The notes below the pieces were generated by a model that saw only the letters and a program-made list of their open reading frames with translations, was not told the origin of the DNA and made no database searches. This document shows positions 35,089 to 36,238 of a DNA stretch of 36,238 nt, one piece after another. Source of the stretch: Pelagophyceae sp. CCMP2097. Taxonomy: Eukaryota > Sar > Pelagophyceae. A program made the translations under genes and the position numbers. Position 1 is the first letter of the stretch. Every line of letters begins with the position of its first letter. Location: the NCBI GenBank assembly GCA_026770575.1, contig MU657194.1, positions 320,040 to 356,277 on the forward strand, written 5' to 3'.

Positions 35089-36238
35089 CTACTCAGCCCT
35101 GAGCACACTGAGCAGAGCCAGGCTGCCGGGGAGTGTCGTCTCGATATCGCGATCGGGGGCGCTCCGGAGCGCGCGCTCGCCTCGCTCGTTCGGGGCGGTG
35201 CCTTGCGCTGACGTCGGCGGTGGCCGATGGTCTCGGCCGACGGCGGGGGATGATACCAAGGTCTTGGATCTCGGGGGGCGAGGAACGGCGTGGGCCCGTG
35301 GGCGGCTCTTTGCGGGCGGGGCCACGGCGAGGAACGGCGTGGGCCCGTGGGCGGCTCTTTGCGGGCGGGGCCACGGCCGCTCAGGGTCAGCCGATCTCTC
35401 GGTCATCTTCTCTGCCGCGACCTTCGACGACGCCGCGCGGCAGGCGCCCGACAGCAGCGCGGCGGCGGCGCCAATGAGCAGCACGCCGCCGACGACGACG
35501 ACGATGATGATGACGACGGTGGACGCGCCGTCGACGGTCTTCTCCGTGCGCGGCGCCGCCGATGCGGGCGTCAGAGGAGCGGACGTTTCGGGCACGGCCG
35601 TCGCATCCGTAGGGCGCGGCGTCGGCGCGGGCGTCGGCGCGGGACCGACGACGACGACATACGTCGACGCGTCGATGGCGGCCAGCGACGCGGGTCCGTT
35701 GGTGGTCGCCGGCGCGCGCGCGAGCATAGGGTCGACCGATTTGGCCAGCCGTGCGTCGAGGGCGCCGCTCGTGATGGAAGTCTTGAGGCTCAGTTTCAGC
35801 GCGTCGGCCGTCGCCGCCGAGTCGCTGCCGGCGCCGACCGTGACCACATAGCTCACGCCGACGTCCGAGTCGCCCGCGGCGAGGATCGACCTCCGCCGGG
35901 CGACGACGTCGAACACCTCCAGGTCAGTGATCTGCGACGCGTTCGTGATCGCGTCTGTGGCGTCGACGATGACGTCGACGAGCTCCTCCTTGGCTGCGTC
36001 ACTAAAGTTGGCGGCTGAACCAGTGATTGTCGAACCGTCAAGGACGAATTCCGTCTTCAACTGCCGCACCACTGCGATCGGCGCGGGCTTCAGCGTGGGC
36101 TTGGGCGTGGGCTTGGGCGACGGCACGGGCATCAGCGTGGTCGTGGGCTTGGGTGTGAACGCGGGTTGCGTGGCCGCGGGTCGCATGAGCGACGGCGCGG
36201 GCGTCGGCGCGGGCGTCGGCAAGGCCGACGGCAAGGCC
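35089..36238 (-). CDS. Pro-Thr-rich membrane-anchored protein, 3' part (partial at window edge)
   Basis: The gene reads leftward into the window from beyond 36238 and ends at 35089; at least 381 residues are seen. It begins within APTPAP-type repeats (TPKPTTTLMPVPSPKPTPKP). The conserved domain shared with the broken paralogue follows (ITGSAANFSDAAKEELVDV to SLAAIDASTYVVVV). A short Pro/Thr linker leads to a single strong membrane helix (STVVIIIVVVVGGVLLIGAA) and a basic Pro/Arg-rich cytoplasmic tail. It is therefore a type I surface protein whose 5' part is outside. The tail contains a 49-bp tandem duplication. Its conserved domain is very similar at DNA level to 23540-23960, implying a fairly recent duplication. 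Family function is unknown to me. Confidence 0.8.
   Translation of the reverse strand, partial: ALPSALPTPAPTPAPSLMRPAATQPAFTPKPTTTLMPVPSPKPTPKPTLKPAPIAVVRQLKTEFVLDGSTITGSAANFSDAAKEELVDVIVDATDAITNASQITDLEVFDVVARRRSILAAGDSDVGVSYVVTVGAGSDSAATADALKLSLKTSITSGALDARLAKSVDPMLARAPATTNGPASLAAIDASTYVVVVGPAPTPAPTPRPTDATAVPETSAPLTPASAAPRTEKTVDGASTVVIIIVVVVGGVLLIGAAAALLSGACRAASSKVAAEKMTERSADPERPWPRPQRAAHGPTPFLAVAPPAKSRPRAHAVPRPPRSKTLVSSPAVGRDHRPPPTSAQGTAPNERGERALRSAPDRDIETTLPGSLALLSVLRAE
35279..35376. repeat. 49-bp tandem duplication in the cytoplasmic tail
   Basis: Bases 35279-35327 are repeated exactly as 35328-35376. Because 49 is not a multiple of three, the two copies are read in different frames, giving a novel tail after the second copy. 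Confidence 0.9.

Overview
The window is nuclear DNA of a GC-rich eukaryotic alga. The genes are split by short spliceosomal introns (43-274 bp), mostly GTGCG...TAG. Surface proteins carry Pro-Thr spacers of the APT type, chlamydial-type polymorphic membrane repeats, and Asp-Ser-Tyr-Gly-Asp-Gly-Trp modules. An intron with subterminal inverted repeats lies between near-identical flanks. Together these suggest a pelagophyte stramenopile close to Aureococcus anophagefferens. That assignment is inference from features, not from a database match. No rRNA, tRNA, CRISPR, prokaryotic operon or virus-like gene was seen.

Layout. 1-1292: gene-poor, with a perfect 42-bp inverted repeat and short GTAC-rich direct repeats. 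1293-8842 (+): a giant multi-exon surface protein with a beta-helix ectodomain, a Cys-rich stalk and about eight membrane spans. 9066-11295 (+): a coiled-coil protein of unknown function. About 11262-12620 (-): a secreted glycosyltransferase-like protein. 12787-14308 (+): an ankyrin-repeat protein. 14459-15512 (-): an acidic protein ending in a SAM-like domain. 15888-17506 (-): a coiled-coil protein. 18566-22340 (+): a chromatin-reader-like protein with five PHD or extended-PHD modules, interrupted by a 190-N gap. 23351-26209 (-): a Pro-Thr-rich secreted protein with three reading-frame lesions. 26446-26994 (+): a doubtful ORF. 27105-28171 (+): a PDE6-delta homologue with a long N-terminal extension. 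28332-29529 (-): an unknown protein with a signal peptide. 29675-30252 (+): a WW-domain protein. 30382-32403 (-): ornithine decarboxylase. 32695-34044 (-): a PDZ and coiled-coil protein in six small exons. 35089-36238 (-): the 3' part of a membrane-anchored paralogue of the broken Pro-Thr gene, cut by the window edge.

The genes do not form one pathway. They are a typical compact algal set, often divergent (145-170 bp apart) or convergent (130-160 bp apart). ODC makes putrescine for polyamine synthesis. PDE6D would carry prenylated proteins. The PHD-array protein probably reads histone tails. Three genes encode surface or secreted proteins. The most interesting signals are the probable introner-type transposon inside the giant surface gene, the biased splice signals, the five-module PHD array, and the broken versus intact pair of Pro-Thr paralogues.

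Exon coordinates were derived by hand from frame continuity, GT-AG signals and family motifs. They are predictions, not transcript-supported models.
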